Assembly (NCBI RefSeq): GCF_036452155.1
Contig: NZ_JAWJZY010000002.1
Direction: 5' to 3' (one strand)
Source of the DNA: Sorlinia euscelidii
GTDB lineage: Bacteria > Pseudomonadota > Alphaproteobacteria > Acetobacterales > Acetobacteraceae
Length of the DNA stretch: 64,000 nucleotides
A program made the translations under genes and the position numbers. Within the stretch, counting starts at the first letter, position 1. Each line of letters opens with the position of its first letter. Positions 11,901 to 19,893 of this stretch are shown here, in pieces. A model generated the notes under the pieces. The model did no database searches and was not told where the DNA came from. It was given only the letters and a program-made list of their open reading frames with translations.

Positions 11901-12104
11901 CGCGGGCAGGATTGCAATGTCCGCTCCATCATGTGGGGGCCCTGGCATGGTGGAATGGTGACGCCGGACTTGCAGGAACGCTTCAAGACTCATGGGATTC
12001 ACTGCATTCCCCTCAATGATGGCGCGCTCGCGGCGACGGATGAGGTTTTCGATGCGGATGCGAGCACGGCGGAAGTGATCATCACGGCAAACGGTTTTGC
12101 GTGA
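5970..12104 (+). CDS. PfaA-like megasynthase, KS-AT-(ACP)3-KR
   Basis: A 2044-residue iterative type I fatty-acid/polyketide synthase. Domains in order: ketosynthase (about 5-445) with nucleophile Cys206 in DAACASS and histidines in VEAHGTGT and GHTKAAAG; acyltransferase (about 565-870) with Ser664 in AGHSLG; a Pro/Ala-rich linker; three acyl carrier domains with LGVDSIKRIE, predicted phosphopantetheine serines 1099, 1271 and 1443; and a ketoreductase (about 1760-2044) with TGGARGIT and an SSIVASSGNPGQLAY catalytic region. It lacks an obvious dehydratase, which is supplied by downstream genes. Marine PfaA proteins usually carry more ACPs. The stop overlaps the next gene's GTG start (GTGA), indicating translational coupling. 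No PfaE-type phosphopantetheinyl transferase is evident as a separate gene in the window. Confidence 0.92.
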   Translation: MSYSYQIAIVGVAALFPGSGDRHGFWKDILAGRDLITEIPSTHWSIADYYDPDPKSPDKIYAKRGAFLNEVAFDPLKNGMPPKIMPVTDTSQILGLVVAQAVLDDALKGQFSEMDRERASVILGVTSGQELLTTLASRLQRPVWRDALRKNGVDDALAEKICQDISDRYPPWEESSFPGLLGNVIAGRIANRFDLRGTNCITDAACASSLSALSMSINELVSHQSDLVITGGVDTMNDVCMYTCFSKTPALSRTGDCRPFSSEADGTLLGEGLGMFALKRLEDAEAHGDHIYAVIRGLGSSSDGKSKSIYAPRAEGQMKALRRAYDVAGYGPETVELVEAHGTGTIAGDAAEFTALDAVFSEAGAGRHQWCALGSVKSQIGHTKAAAGAAGLFKAVMALHHKILPPSIKISQPNPALHIEESPFYLNTQARPWMTSGDHPRRAAVSSFGFGGSNFHVTLEEYQGASPPPPKTRYAQSELFVISAADGSQLVEKMRALQSASGDFDEMARASHKAYSRQDCRVAIIAADLPDLKKKLAFAIEKIEAAPGQGWALPQKIFYGTGGTEGHLGFVFPGQGSQYTQMGADIAMNFDVAREVWDAASKINPELRETVFPRPGFGEEAARSKFVPFKSTSVVQPAIAAMSAALLALLKELGIAPFAVAGHSLGELSALYSADAIDFTDLLRVCKARGKAMEKAGKDHAGAMLAAFASEEALAELINAGREDLVGANFNHPQQTVLSGSVAAMESAASWLSERGIAFKVLPVSGAFHSPLMQTASQDFSAFLQSITFRKPRVEIFNSAGAASTSTDAVDYREYLAAQILMPVRFIDQIKAMYQAGVRTFIEVGPGNILQSFITQILGHMPHQVIALDKRGANGLDSLWEALARLIVAGIDVDLAALWNNVATSEGQAAKREGRMTIPVIGANPKFPRQNNPVTRAASQPAPRPDDPMHKPIEKVPPSAAAAMAAMPQREAAPNGVDKIMHQDPHSNSPIETNSPDIAKPQVAQSDFSDRAVPPAEAAPDAVAARRTSLLAASRAISHDDAPVAASPQSAPAAAPSMAAPAAGEISGILMEIIAEMTGYPVEMLETHMELEADLGVDSIKRIEIFSALRQRVPSLPEVDAAELSALRSLDQIIARLGDVSQAPASASTKDHAETLQADQQCSGDSIAPPSISPSAGMQAASATVPDQPSPPSPLSPPMALPTEQNREDSRPALAEAASPQSAPAAAPSMAAPAAGEISGILMEIIAEMTGYPVEMLETHMELEADLGVDSIKRIEIFSALRQRVPSLPEVDAAELGALRSLDQIIARLGDVSQAPASASTKDHAETLQADQQGSGDSIAPPSISPSAGMQAASATVPDQPSPPSPLSPPRALPTEQNREDSRPALAEAASPQSTPAAAPSMAAPAAGEISGILMEIIAEMTGYPVEMLETHMELEADLGVDSIKRIEIFSALRQRVPSLPEVDAAELSALRSLDQIIARLSTVMSPHGPEGRDGGDVAPGSTLDGAETAPRRPLDDQTSPTLMKAGSAPDAGENAPASGQPVANGHAKTSNDVELNGHDRHHALTRSVRSVTAAPLMRFSSVSFGRRVFLAGDHNDVNEALAQHLAARGMNVDIGHTPPEDAETVIFSFGLHENPEFADTVEAARRLFDIAHKVAPRFEQSGGVFVTLQDTGGDFGLSGQTDHPWVSGFTAFASSAAKEWPKAHVKAIDIECGDRQPEDIAAALELELLCGWDTNWVGLREDGQRSTITKKDTNPVAHRSRHLRAMDVILVTGGARGITNAVLQSLTAETKLRIALLGRQALIDEEPATQGAMSEKDLKAALIKDMTQRGDGPTPALVNKKLSAILKNREIHENLKKLTDAGNEVRYFSVNIQDEAAVDQIVQKVRTDWGLISGLIHGAGELVDKKISALTREEFERVYRTKVIGLRNLLKSTEGEPLRFISLFSSIVASSGNPGQLAYGMANSVLNGVAAWENRRRGQDCNVRSIMWGPWHGGMVTPDLQERFKTHGIHCIPLNDGALAATDEVFDADASTAEVIITANGFA
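9103..10409 (+). repeat. 516-bp tandem repeat encoding the ACP-linker units
   Basis: Two complete units (9103-9618 and 9619-10134) and a partial third (10135 to about 10409) encode the three acyl carrier domains and the linkers between them. The period is exactly 516 bases (172 codons). Units 1 and 2 differ at only around fifteen visible positions, and even the linker DNA is nearly identical, which implies recent duplication or ongoing gene conversion. The third unit diverges abruptly after the carrier domain. Confidence 0.95.
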
Positions 12105-14341
12105 AGCATATCGCGATGCAGGCTCATCACTTTCCCCCTATCGCCATCATCGGGCGAGGCTGTGTTCTTCCGGGGGCATTGACGGCGGAAGCGCTGTGGC
12201 GCCTCGTGCAGGAAGGTGGCAGCGCCATCAGCCCCGCCCCGGAGACATTATGGGCGACGCTTAAGCAGGATCGCCTGAGCACGGCGCAACCGCGTGATCC
12301 GGACACGTGCTGGACGGATCGCGGCGGGTATATTGACGGGTTTGACGATGTGTTCAACCCCGCCGATTATCATCTTGGCCCGGACCAGCTGGCACAGACG
12401 GAGCGCTCCACGCGCTGGCTTCTTCACGCGGCACGCGACGCCCTCGCGCCTTTGCGGCAAAGCGGGAATTTCAATGGGGATCGATGCGGCGCGATCGTTG
12501 GTAATCTCTTTCTGCCGACAAGTGAGGCGGCTGATTTTGCGGCGTCTGTCTGGTCCGGGCAGTCGGCGCGGCATGCTGCGCGAGCATTTTCATCGGGCCT
12601 GCCCGTAGAATTTGTGGCGGCTGCTTTCGGGTTGAAAGGTGCGCATTTCGCGATTGACTCCGCCTGCGCCTCGTCCCTCTACGCCATCAAGCTTGCCTGT
12701 GATCGCCTCCATGATGGAGAGGCGGATCAGATGATAGCTGGCGGTTTAAGCGGCGCGGATGATCTGTTTCTGCATGTGGGTTTTGCGGCTCTTAACGCGT
12801 TGAGCCGGTCGGGTGATTCCCTCCCATTCCACCAGGCGGCGGATGGGCTCGTGCCCGCGCATGGTTGCGCCATCTTCACGCTTGAGCGTCTTGAGGACGC
12901 CATCCGGGCGGATCGCGAAATACTGGGTGTGATCCGGGGGATTGGCCTGTCCAATGATGGGCGGCAGAAGACATTGGTCGCGCCATCCATTGAGGGGCAG
13001 GTCAGGGCGATGCGCGCAGCCTATGACGTGAGCGGACTCAGTCCTGACGATGTTGACCTTATCGAATGCCATGCGACAGGTACTTTGACAGGGGATGCTG
13101 CAGAACTTGCAAGCATGTCGCAGGTTTTCACAAATCGCCAAGGCCTGGTGATCGGGTCTCTCAAATCCAATATTGGTCACGCCATGACAGCGGCGGGCGC
13201 TGCGGGCCTGATGAAGCTTCTCGGTGCCATCGCGCATAAAACGCTGCCGCCCGCGCGCCTGACGGGCGCGCTTATTCCCGATCTCTCAAGGGCGCGTTTC
13301 AGTCTGTTGGAAAAGCCTGAGAAATGGGTTGCGGACGGGCCGCGTCGGGCAGGTATCAATGCTTTCGGGTTTGGCGGCAATAACGCGCATCTCATTATTG
13401 AGGAGTGGCAGGGTCAGCCCATTGCGGAAGCACACGCCAATGAGGCGCGGGGCGACCTCGTCGTCGTCGGTGTCGATCTGCGACGCGCTGCGCCGGTCAC
13501 AGAAGCCACGCCATCGGAAATTGCGGAAAAAGGTAGAATCCCGGAGGTCGGGATCGCACTGAAAGGGCTCAAATTTCCGCCGAAAGACCTGCAATCCGCT
13601 CTACCGCAACAGGCGATGATGTTTACTTCGGCGCGGACGGCGTTTCCGGAAGGGTTACATCAGGATAAAGTGGATATCGGGGTCTATATAGGCATGAGCG
13701 CCGACGCCAATATCAGTCGATATATTGCACGCCTCCGCCTTCCGGCAGGGCGCGGCGAGGCGGAGAAAACCGGCATCGTCCCACCCCTCGATGCGGCGCG
13801 TACAATTGGCGTGCTCGGCAATGTGGTGGCCAATCGCATCAATAGTCAGATGGATCTTTCCGGCCCCGGTATCGCGATCGCGGCTGAGGAGGCTTCCGGC
13901 CTTGTGGCGCTGAAACTGGCCGTGCGCGCGTTGTCGGCCGGGGAAATTTCAAGTGCGATTATCGGCGCGGTTGACCTCTCCTGCGATCCTGTTCATCGCG
14001 CGGCGTTGCGGGCCATGGGTCTGGAAAGGACAGCTGGTGACGGCGTCGTTTCCCTGGTCCTGACATCGAGGGAAAATGCGATGGCGTCAGGCTGCGACAT
14101 TCTTGCCGCTTTCAAACCGCATGACGTGAATCGCGCCTTTCAAGCCGTCCCACAGGACGATAAAATTCATGGCGTTTCCCACGCGGCGCAGGGCTTAATG
14201 CAAATAGTTATGCGGATATTCGATGAGCGCCCGGAAAAGAGCGCCACGATGGCGCCACCCTCTCTGAAAACCGTGTCGGATGCGGTGTTTGGCCTGTCAC
14301 CCGATATGCGGGGGCGGCAAATTCGGGGACGATGTCTTTGA
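12101..14341 (+). CDS. PfaC-like ketosynthase / chain-length factor
   Basis: The open frame gives 746 residues. The N-terminal half is a complete ketosynthase with nucleophile Cys189 in DSACASS and histidines in ECHATGT and SNIGHAMTAAG. The C-terminal half (about 480-720) is a KS-like fold without a nucleophile Cys (IAIAAEEASGLVAL in its place), as in chain-length factors. In PUFA synthases KS-CLF is normally fused to dehydratase domains in PfaC; here the frame stops and the dehydratase part continues in another frame. The switch lies between 14268 and 14339, where a G5 run (14310-14314) sits. Removing one G or adding two would fuse the two parts. Either the genes are really split or the run is mis-called. 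The GTG start overlaps the upstream stop. Confidence 0.85.
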   Translation: MKHIAMQAHHFPPIAIIGRGCVLPGALTAEALWRLVQEGGSAISPAPETLWATLKQDRLSTAQPRDPDTCWTDRGGYIDGFDDVFNPADYHLGPDQLAQTERSTRWLLHAARDALAPLRQSGNFNGDRCGAIVGNLFLPTSEAADFAASVWSGQSARHAARAFSSGLPVEFVAAAFGLKGAHFAIDSACASSLYAIKLACDRLHDGEADQMIAGGLSGADDLFLHVGFAALNALSRSGDSLPFHQAADGLVPAHGCAIFTLERLEDAIRADREILGVIRGIGLSNDGRQKTLVAPSIEGQVRAMRAAYDVSGLSPDDVDLIECHATGTLTGDAAELASMSQVFTNRQGLVIGSLKSNIGHAMTAAGAAGLMKLLGAIAHKTLPPARLTGALIPDLSRARFSLLEKPEKWVADGPRRAGINAFGFGGNNAHLIIEEWQGQPIAEAHANEARGDLVVVGVDLRRAAPVTEATPSEIAEKGRIPEVGIALKGLKFPPKDLQSALPQQAMMFTSARTAFPEGLHQDKVDIGVYIGMSADANISRYIARLRLPAGRGEAEKTGIVPPLDAARTIGVLGNVVANRINSQMDLSGPGIAIAAEEASGLVALKLAVRALSAGEISSAIIGAVDLSCDPVHRAALRAMGLERTAGDGVVSLVLTSRENAMASGCDILAAFKPHDVNRAFQAVPQDDKIHGVSHAAQGLMQIVMRIFDERPEKSATMAPPSLKTVSDAVFGLSPDMRGRQIRGRCL

Positions 14342-15700
14342 TCGATGGAACCATGAACCTGACTCCGATGCGCCCGGTTTTGAAGTGCCGATGCATTGGC
14401 CGGAGGTCAGATGGAACAGATGCTCGTCATCGGTGGCCGACACGCTGACCAGACAGAATGAAATCTGTGACGGGGATACGACGCCGACAGCGCCCACATC
14501 CGCGGAAACTTCAAAGCGGCCAGGGCCGAAATTTGATCGGCAAGACCTCTTGAAACTGGCGACCGGGAGGATCTCAGAATTTTTCGGTGAAAGTTTCAAA
14601 GCGCAGGATGACGTCCCGAAACAGACGCGCATGCCGGGACCGCCCCTCCTGCTGGTGGACCGGATCACTGGGATTGACGCGCCGCAGGGTGAGATCGGCG
14701 CCGGGTCCATCTGGAGTGAGACGGACGTCTCCGGCGATGGCTGGTACATGCATCATGGGCGCATGGCGTCCGGCGTATTGGTGGAGACGGGCCAGGCCGA
14801 TCTGCTGCTTATTTCCTGGATGGGGGTGGATAAGTTCAATGAGGGGCAACGCGTTTATCGGTTGCTCGGATGTGAAATCACATTTCATGATGCGCTCCCG
14901 AAAGCGGGCGAGATTTTGTCCCACGACATCCATATCGACCGTCATGTCAGCGCGGGTTCCACGCGGCTTTTCTTCTTCCACTCAACCTGCAGGGTGGATG
15001 GAGAAAAACGCCTTTCCATCACAAATGGCCAGGCCGGGTTCTTCACGGAAGAGGAATTAAACGGGTCGCGCGGTCTCTTCCTCCCCCAACGCCGCCTGCA
15101 CCGCCGAAAGGGCATCATGTTCTCCCGGAGGTCATCAGCGCGCAGACCCGCTTTTCGGATGATCAGATTGAGGCTTTCGCGGCCGGGCATGTCAGTCGTT
15201 GCTTCGGCCCGGCATTTGAGGCGGCGGATCGCCACGTCAACACGCCCCGTCTGCCATCGAACGCGTTGCGGTTTCTGCAGCGTGTATCGGCTTTCGACGT
15301 CAAAGGTGGTTTCTGGCAACGCGGTTATATGAAGGCGGAACGCGATATCACCGCAGAAAGCTGGTTTTTCCGCGGTCACTTCCACAATGACCCCTGTATG
15401 CCTGGGACGCTGATCCTTGAAGGTGGTTTGCAGCTCATGATGTTCTATCTCGCCGCAATCGGCCAGAGTCTGCATCGTGACGGCTATCGGTTTCAACCCG
15501 CTTTCGAAGAAAAAATTCTTGTCAAATGCCGGGGGCAGGTCACGCCGCGGAACCGGCAACTTACTTATGAATGCCATGTCTCCAGCTTGACGCTGGAAGG
15601 AGATACACCCCGCCTGACGGGGACGCTTCTCTGCACTGTCGATGGCCTTCTGTCCTTTCAGGCCGAGCACGTCAGCTTATGCCTGACTCCTGCGGCATGA
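14280..15700 (+). CDS. PfaC-like dehydratase pair (DH1-DH2), frameshifted
   Basis: Two FabA-like hot-dog dehydratase domains of the PfaC/HglE type. DH1 reads MPGPPLLLVDRITGI, then WYMHHGRM and ETGQADLLLISW, in one frame to about 15080. DH2 continues in another frame with GHVSRCFGPAFE, GGFWQRGYM, WFFRGHFHNDPCMPGT and ends in SLCLTPAA. The switch coincides with a C5 run (15083-15087): one extra C gives a continuous Pro-rich linker leading straight into DH2. These domains dehydrate the 3-hydroxyacyl-ACP made by the KR. The start is uncertain: ATG 14280 lacks a good ribosome site, and the part most likely belongs to the upstream KS-CLF polypeptide, about 1,199 residues in total once the indels are corrected. 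Confidence 0.75.
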
Positions 15701-15734
15701 AATGACGCCTGACACGATGTAGTGGGCGCGCAGA

Positions 15735-18212
15735 TTGAGAATGGTTCAAGTCATGATAAACATTATTGAGACGACAGATGCAGCGCGTCACCTCGACCGT
15801 GAGGATCTTCAGCGCTTCACGGAGGGTGAGCATCGGGATATCGTGCTGCCCGTCTTCAACATCCCGGCCCGTTACCTGAAGCTGCCCCAACCGCCACTCC
15901 TTTTTATGGATGAGGTGACGGAAATCATTTTTATTGATCAGTCGGCGAAAAAAGGCGTCATCCAAACGCATGTCTGCCTTGAAGACAGCCCGCTGGGCGG
16001 TGTTGCCGGGCGTGTATCACCGGGCATCATGGTTGAGTCGCTGCAAAGCTGCCTCATCCTCGCCGCCTGCCTGAATCTCGACATTGAACATGTGGGCGCT
16101 TACCGATATCGCCTGTTGGAAGGGGAGGTCAGATGGTTGGCGTCGCTCCCGATGCTGACAGACCAGCTGACCTGCAAAGTGACGCTGTCAGGCCGGTTCA
16201 ACGTCGGATCGATTTATATTTATCATGTTGCGGCTGAATGCTGGTGTGCTGACACCATGCTGATGACCGCGCGCGCCGGCCGTTTGATGTTTGACATTGA
16301 TCCTGACAAGTCCCGATCAATGGCGCCGTCAAATTTTGTCGTGGCTGCGGCAAGTCCATCGACAAAACCCCTGGCCCATTCGGGGACAATGTCGCAGCGC
16401 CAGCAATTTTCCGCTGAGGATGTCGCGGCCTTCTCGGAGGGACATACTTATCGGTGTTTCGGAAAGGGGTTTGAGCAAACGCGATGGCATCAGCGCGCCC
16501 CGCGGATCCCGGCCGGGATGATGCGCATGATTGACGCTGTCGAGGCTTTTGACCCGAAAGGCGGCCCGTGGAAGCGCGGTTATCTGCGGGGCATCATGGC
16601 GGCGACGCGGGATAAATGGTTCTTCGCCCGCCATTTCGAGGGTGATCCCTGTATGCCTTCAAGCCTGATGCTGGATGGCGGTTTTCAGCTCATGTCGTTT
16701 TATCTCGCCGCCTGCGGCTTTACGATTGATCGGGATGGGTGGATTTTTGAGCCAAGTACCGCGAATTTCTTCAAATATAAATCGAAGGATGAAATCACCC
16801 CTGATTGTGAGGATGTGCATTTCGAAATCTTCGTGCACGATCTTTTGATCATTGAAAATACACCCACCTTGCGGGCTGACTTCAGTTGTTCCGCCTCTGG
16901 GCGGCGCGTTTTTTATGCGTGGGATATGGAGATCAGATTAACAGACGACCCTCTCTTCAAACCCGTTTCCCGCGATGCAGCGCCTTCAGACGACTTCGCG
17001 GCGGTCCTGCCTCTGACAAATCGACCGTTGGCAGACATTGAAGATGACATGATTATTGATATCAAAGAGGCAAACTGGCTTTATGATCACCGACCAGTAT
17101 ATGGCGTCCCCACTTTTCCGCTCGCTTACACTCTAGACCTCATCGCGTCCGCCGCGCGCAGCGTTTCCGGTGGACAAAAGATTGTCGGGCTGCAGAATGT
17201 TCATGCGATGAAGTGGATTATCGCAGCCCCTGACCCTGTCAAACTTCGAACGCGCGTGACAAGGCTTGATCACGCAACGGCGCGGGTCAGGCTCGCTGTC
17301 TGGCGTGAGGCGCGCAACCCGAAATTATCGCGCTATGAGGACGCGGCGAGCGCCACCGTAAGTTTCGCGCCCGAATATCCGGAGGCGCCTCAGCCGATCA
17401 CGCCGCCGCCAGACCTTAAACCGGTCCGCGATCCTTACACGGCGGAGTGGGCCTTCCACGGTCCCGCCTTTCAGAAGGTGCGGCAGATGAACATGTCCCG
17501 AAGCGGAAGCCTGACAATATGTGATGCGTCGGAGGGCGCTGTTCCTATCGGGGGCCTGGCTCCCGCCCTGATTGATGCCGCGTTACATGGCCTCCCTAAC
17601 CATAGGCCGCGCTTATGGTGCCACGATATTGGCGAAAATTTCGTCTCATTCCCGTCAAATTTCGATGAGGTCCAGATTTTCGGCCCCACGCCCGACTCAG
17701 GCGAGGTCACCTGTATCGCGCGATTTGGCGGGTACGATGGTGACCGATTGATCACGCAACATGTCGATATTGTGCGGGCAGGGACGTTATGGATGCGGTT
17801 TCGCTTGACCATGCGGCTGTTCGATCTGGGCCCCTTGGGTAAAACGCCGTCGGATAAACGTCGGTTATTTCTACAGCGGCAGCATGTTCCCGGTGTGGGG
17901 CTGAGCCGGATGGATGGGGAAACGACGCGGTTGCGCATTCAGGATATGCAGAGTCTCGCCTTCCTGCCTGGGACGATTGAGGACGTTTATGCCATCCCCT
18001 CGACGGAGAAACACCCGGAATGGCAGATCGCGATTAAGGAGCATGTCGGAACGCGCACGGGTGTCCACCCCTCAGAAGTTGATTGCCGCGTGGCCGCCAG
18101 TTCCGAGGCGTCGATATCGACGCTTGAACAACTCTGCCGCAGGTTCAGGATTGATGTGCAGGATGATGGCAAGGTGATTTCGATCACAGATCATCCCGCG
18201 CACGCTTCGTGA
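15735..18212 (+). CDS. Second dehydratase protein: two hot-dog domains plus PKS-type DH
   Basis: An 825-residue protein. Residues about 1-400 repeat the PfaC hot-dog pair. The first hot dog (PPLLFMDEVTEI) has GGVAGRVSPG where DH1 has a His-containing segment, so its catalytic His appears lost. The second keeps WFFARHFEGDPCMPSS. Residues about 440-700 look like a PKS double-hot-dog dehydratase: DHRPVYGVPTFP matches the HxxxGxxxxP active-site motif, and FHGPAF and LIDAALHG match the second half. The last 90 residues carry a WQIAIKEH segment faintly like the WxxKEA motif of phosphopantetheinyl transferases, but the similarity is weak. The start is uncertain (TTG 15735, ATG 15741 or ATG 15753). 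It lies 34 bases after the DH gene. Confidence 0.75.
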   Translation: MRMVQVMINIIETTDAARHLDREDLQRFTEGEHRDIVLPVFNIPARYLKLPQPPLLFMDEVTEIIFIDQSAKKGVIQTHVCLEDSPLGGVAGRVSPGIMVESLQSCLILAACLNLDIEHVGAYRYRLLEGEVRWLASLPMLTDQLTCKVTLSGRFNVGSIYIYHVAAECWCADTMLMTARAGRLMFDIDPDKSRSMAPSNFVVAAASPSTKPLAHSGTMSQRQQFSAEDVAAFSEGHTYRCFGKGFEQTRWHQRAPRIPAGMMRMIDAVEAFDPKGGPWKRGYLRGIMAATRDKWFFARHFEGDPCMPSSLMLDGGFQLMSFYLAACGFTIDRDGWIFEPSTANFFKYKSKDEITPDCEDVHFEIFVHDLLIIENTPTLRADFSCSASGRRVFYAWDMEIRLTDDPLFKPVSRDAAPSDDFAAVLPLTNRPLADIEDDMIIDIKEANWLYDHRPVYGVPTFPLAYTLDLIASAARSVSGGQKIVGLQNVHAMKWIIAAPDPVKLRTRVTRLDHATARVRLAVWREARNPKLSRYEDAASATVSFAPEYPEAPQPITPPPDLKPVRDPYTAEWAFHGPAFQKVRQMNMSRSGSLTICDASEGAVPIGGLAPALIDAALHGLPNHRPRLWCHDIGENFVSFPSNFDEVQIFGPTPDSGEVTCIARFGGYDGDRLITQHVDIVRAGTLWMRFRLTMRLFDLGPLGKTPSDKRRLFLQRQHVPGVGLSRMDGETTRLRIQDMQSLAFLPGTIEDVYAIPSTEKHPEWQIAIKEHVGTRTGVHPSEVDCRVAASSEASISTLEQLCRRFRIDVQDDGKVISITDHPAHAS

Positions 18213-18257
18213 CATCCTGCCTTACGTGAAAAGAATGTTTCCGCTGGAGGGTCTAAG

Positions 18258-19315
18258 ATGAAGACAATCTCGATGACGGGTGTAACCGGCTTCCTCGGCG
18301 CGTCACTGGCGGCCAGATTATTATGTGCAGGCTGGCGCGTCATTGCCCTGTCGCGACGCGACCCTGATGGGGCCCGGACGCGCGGCGCGATTGAAGAGGC
18401 ACTCAACGGGTTTGATATAATGCTTCCCGACTCTCACTGGGCGCATCTCGTTGTTATCGACGCCGCCCAACGGCCGCTTCATACGTGCCTGGAGGATCCG
18501 CTTGTCGCGGAAAGCGATGTTTTCTGGCATGGCGCGGCTGAAATGGCTTTCCTCAACAGCAACCTGCCGATAGCTTTCCGCTCCAATGTGTGTTTTACCT
18601 CTGAGATGTATCAGACGATCCGACGGGTCGCGCCGAATTGCCAGCGTTTCTATTACGTCTCAACAGCCTATACATGCGGTATGGGGGGCGCACTGTTCTG
18701 GAGGAGCTTCACACAACCTATCCCTGCATCAATGCCTACCAGACATCCAAATGGTGTGCTGAACATGCTCTGAACCATCTGCATCAGTCCCACGGCCTGC
18801 CCGTCACCATATTTCGGCCGACAATGATTGTCGGACATTCAAAAACGGCGTGGACGCGTAAAAATGGTCTCGGCATTTATCGTTTCGTGGATGCCATCGT
18901 GATGATCAAGCGATTGGGCGGCTCTGCCATCCGCATGAACCTTTCCGCGACCGGTCGGCCGGATATGGTCCCGATCGACCAGGTGATAGAGGAGGCTTAC
19001 GGGCTCCTCTCCGATCGGCGGGCGGAAAGCGGCTTTGAAATTTTTCACGCCGCGGCGGGCTGTCCGTTTACGACGCAGCAACTCACCACGATGGGTGGGC
19101 AGATCCTCGGCGTGAACGTCACATACGGGCCGCCTGAAACGGACCTGGACCGTGAGGCCCATAATCTGACGAAATGGCTTCTGCCATTTGGCAGTGAAAC
19201 CTGGCAGTTTGATCGCTCCCAGCTTGAAAAAACCCTGGCGCGAAACGTCGCACCGATTACGCCTTCGGCTGAGGATCTCCTCAAACTCGTGCGATGGTAT
19301 TGCGCCAGCGAATGA
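18258..19315 (+). CDS. Thioester-reductase-like NAD(P)-dependent enzyme, frameshifted
   Basis: An extended short-chain dehydrogenase/reductase of the thioester reductase / fatty acyl reductase type. The N-terminus has TGVTGFLG (NAD(P) Rossmann motif), then YYVSTAY; the remainder, in another frame, carries NAYQTSKWCAE (catalytic YxxxK), FRPTMIVG and PIDQV. The switch is at a G6 run (18683-18688), where one more G joins the parts as CGMGGRTVLEEL, giving about 352 residues. GGAGGG sits six bases before the ATG. It closes the lipid cluster. In heterocyst glycolipid pathways the analogous reductase (HglB) releases the chain as an alcohol, so this cluster may make a long-chain aldehyde or alcohol rather than a free fatty acid; that is inference. 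Confidence 0.75.
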
Positions 19316-19893
19316 CTTTATCGATACGAAGTGGCTTTATGTAACGCTTTAAACGTTTGAAGTCTGGCATGAGGTTGGCGCGCGCATGACGATAATCAGC
19401 GGCTTTGTTCGTTACATGGATTTAATTTGCTCCTTATTGGTAAAAAGGGGCATAATGTAAGTGTAGATACGGGAGTGAATAAAGACAAAAATATTTACAA
19501 CATTTTCAAAAGAAATATCACCCAAATTTATTTTAGATTTACATTATTCTCACCTGGTCTGAATCGGGCCAGATGCTGCCGTGAGGTAAATGGCCAATCA
19601 CGTTGACAAGCTGGCTTGGATTTCATCCTCGTCACCTCCTGCGATCGTCATGTTTCGCTGAGGGTTGATCGACCGTGCATGAGTTATTGGACCGAATTGC
19701 TGTGTTCTGGCCCGATTCGGAAGTTACAAGCCGCGCATCGCTGCCTGTTGGCGATAACAAACTATTTGGATAAGGGTGCCCTGAGCTTTGTTTGCGACGA
19801 TGATACGCATCTCGCGGCATATAAAAATAGAGAATTTCCGGCGAAAATGACGATGGATGACGTCCATTGTTATAAAAATAACAGGATACTCTC
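19316..19893. other. AT-rich gap before the toxin operon
   Basis: No coding sequence is supported. A 99-codon frame (19616-19915) runs across the start of the next gene and has no family signature or credible ribosome site. The stretch is AT-rich compared with its flanks and likely holds the promoter of the toxin operon, with a TATAAAAATA block about 20 bases before the ATG. Confidence 0.5.

Noticed and set aside
15088..15332. C-terminal 80 residues of the frame through DH1 as a real protein end
   Set aside because: They are Arg/Ser-rich out-of-frame sequence; the overlapping frame carries the expected DH2 residues (RCFGPAFE and onward).
17900..18212. Phosphopantetheinyl transferase domain at the end of the second dehydratase protein
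   Set aside because: Only a WQIAIKEH segment resembles the WxxKEA motif; the metal-binding Asp motif was not found, so it is mentioned only as a weak possibility.
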